From contig NC_092594.1 of the NCBI RefSeq assembly GCF_047663525.1, forward strand, positions 38,754,001 to 38,818,000: a DNA stretch of 64,000 nt. The letters are read 5' to 3'. The notes under the pieces are model-generated. The model was not told the origin of the DNA, searched no databases, and saw only the letters and a program-made list of their open reading frames with translations. Each line of letters starts with the position of its first letter. Within the stretch, counting starts at the first letter, position 1. Below are positions 63,095-64,000 of the stretch, piece by piece. This stretch comes from Anas platyrhynchos. Taxonomy: Eukaryota; Chordata; Aves; Anseriformes; Anatidae. The position numbers and the translations under genes were made by a program.

Positions 63095-64000
63095 AAGTGC
63101 CTTGCTGGGTTGGCGTGATGGTCCATCTAGCTAAGCATGTTGTCTTTTGCATGGCAATAAACACTGGAAGTCAGGAAGAGCATCCAGGTCTTACCAATTC
63201 TTGCTGCCCATTCCCCATGTACTCCCCCAGCACACAGGTGAGTTGTATTAGGAATATTAAAAGGCAAATCCCTTCCTATTATCTGTAACAGCCATTGACC
63301 TGCTGTTCGTGAATTTCTCTAATCCCTTTCAGAGTCCACTGATCCTGTTTGTCTCCGCAGTCTCCTGTGGCAGCAGGTTCATGACCTGCTGCATGAAGGA
63401 AAATGTTCTTTTATCTATTTTAAACCAACCTCCTCCCAGTCTCATGGGCTGCTTCTGTGTTCTCGTTGCGTGTGACCGAACAACACTTCCATGTGCGGTT
63501 TATTCAATGCCTTCCAGGTTTTGTAAGCCTCAGCTCTGGCCTCCTTCTGTCTTCTCGTGAGGCAGACTGGAGAAGCTCTCCCTTCTTGTCTCCTTCTAAG
63601 ACAACTCTTCTCTCTGCTGATGTCTTCAGTTGCCCTTCTTTGTGCCTTCCCCAAGTCCACTACATCTTTAAAATGCAGAGACGTGGTGGACACGAAGTGG
63701 GCACACCAGGATTTCTGTAGTGGCAAACAATGCATTTATCCTGTTTGCCACAGCCATTCTGATGACATTCAACATTTCCTTGGCTTTTTTTTTGTCTGAT
63801 ACTGCCAGTCAGTGATTTCAGAAAGCTGTCAGCGATGTCTGTAAGGTTTCATTCCAAATTGTGACTGCCTGTTCTGAGCTCAGCACCTTCCCGTCAGCAC
63901 GTCCAGTGTTTTCCTCCTTATATCCCCTATCTTACATTTACCTAACTGAAGTTCTTCCACCATCTTTTTGCCCGCTCATTGTGAGGTCTTTCTGATCCTC
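63095..64000 (-). mobile_element. Old CR1 LINE copy running off the right edge
   Basis: The pattern matches an ancient amniote CR1 type in reverse: GTGATGGTCCATCTAGCTAA near the 3' end, AATTTCTCTAATCCCTTTCA, TCCTGTGGCAGCAGGTTCAT, and later CACACCAGGATTTCTGTAGT and CTTACATTTACCTAACTGAA. It is strongly diverged with no open frame but unusually long (over 900 bp) and continues past the window. Confidence 0.75.

Noticed and set aside
1..64000. tRNA, rRNA, snRNA genes and endogenous retrovirus copies
   Set aside because: No tRNA-like boxes, U6/U1-like sequences, rRNA segments or retroviral pol motifs were recognised by eye on either strand. A covariance-model and repeat-library search would be decisive.

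Overview
This window is vertebrate nuclear DNA, almost certainly from a bird. Genes are split by GT/AG introns, two CpG-rich promoters stand out, and the interspersed repeats are nearly all CR1 LINE fragments with the avian 3' end (repeats of the ATTCTGTG type). The younger CR1 copies resemble waterfowl or galliform elements, but I cannot fix the species. There are no operons, CRISPR arrays, bacterial genes, tRNAs or rRNAs.

Two protein-coding genes are supported, both on the minus strand. PTGER3 (prostaglandin E2 receptor EP3) has its first coding exon at 25596-26432 in a CpG island and its second at 17986-18273. Joined in phase, they give a complete 374-residue GPCR. ZRANB2 (RanBP2-type zinc-finger splicing factor) has ten coding exons between 41769 and 31823 and gives a complete 334-residue protein: two C4 zinc fingers, an acidic stretch and a long RS domain. 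The same PTGER3-ZRANB2 order and orientation is known from human chromosome 1p31, so this is an ordinary syntenic block.

Layout: 1-15150 is intergenic DNA downstream of PTGER3 with four CR1 pieces. 15150-17985 is a probable long PTGER3 3' UTR. 17986-26432 is PTGER3 with one 7.3 kb intron. 26433-30055 is the gap containing the PTGER3 promoter. 30055-41769 is ZRANB2 with its 3' UTR. 41770-42120 is the ZRANB2 CpG promoter, followed at once by an AT-rich tetranucleotide repeat and a young CR1. 42120-64000 is upstream intergenic DNA with simple repeats, a minisatellite and older CR1 copies, one of which runs off the right edge.

The most interesting points concern gene regulation. The EP3 tail is read straight through exon 2 and resembles the mammalian EP3-II tail, and no usable donor is visible where other tails would be joined. 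A 26-codon upstream ORF with a strong Kozak context ends in an ATGA overlap with the PTGER3 start codon. A possible proximal terminal exon with its own poly(A) signal follows a weak donor in ZRANB2. I found no convincing new multi-gene system; most other long reading frames are shadows or chance frames in GC-rich DNA.
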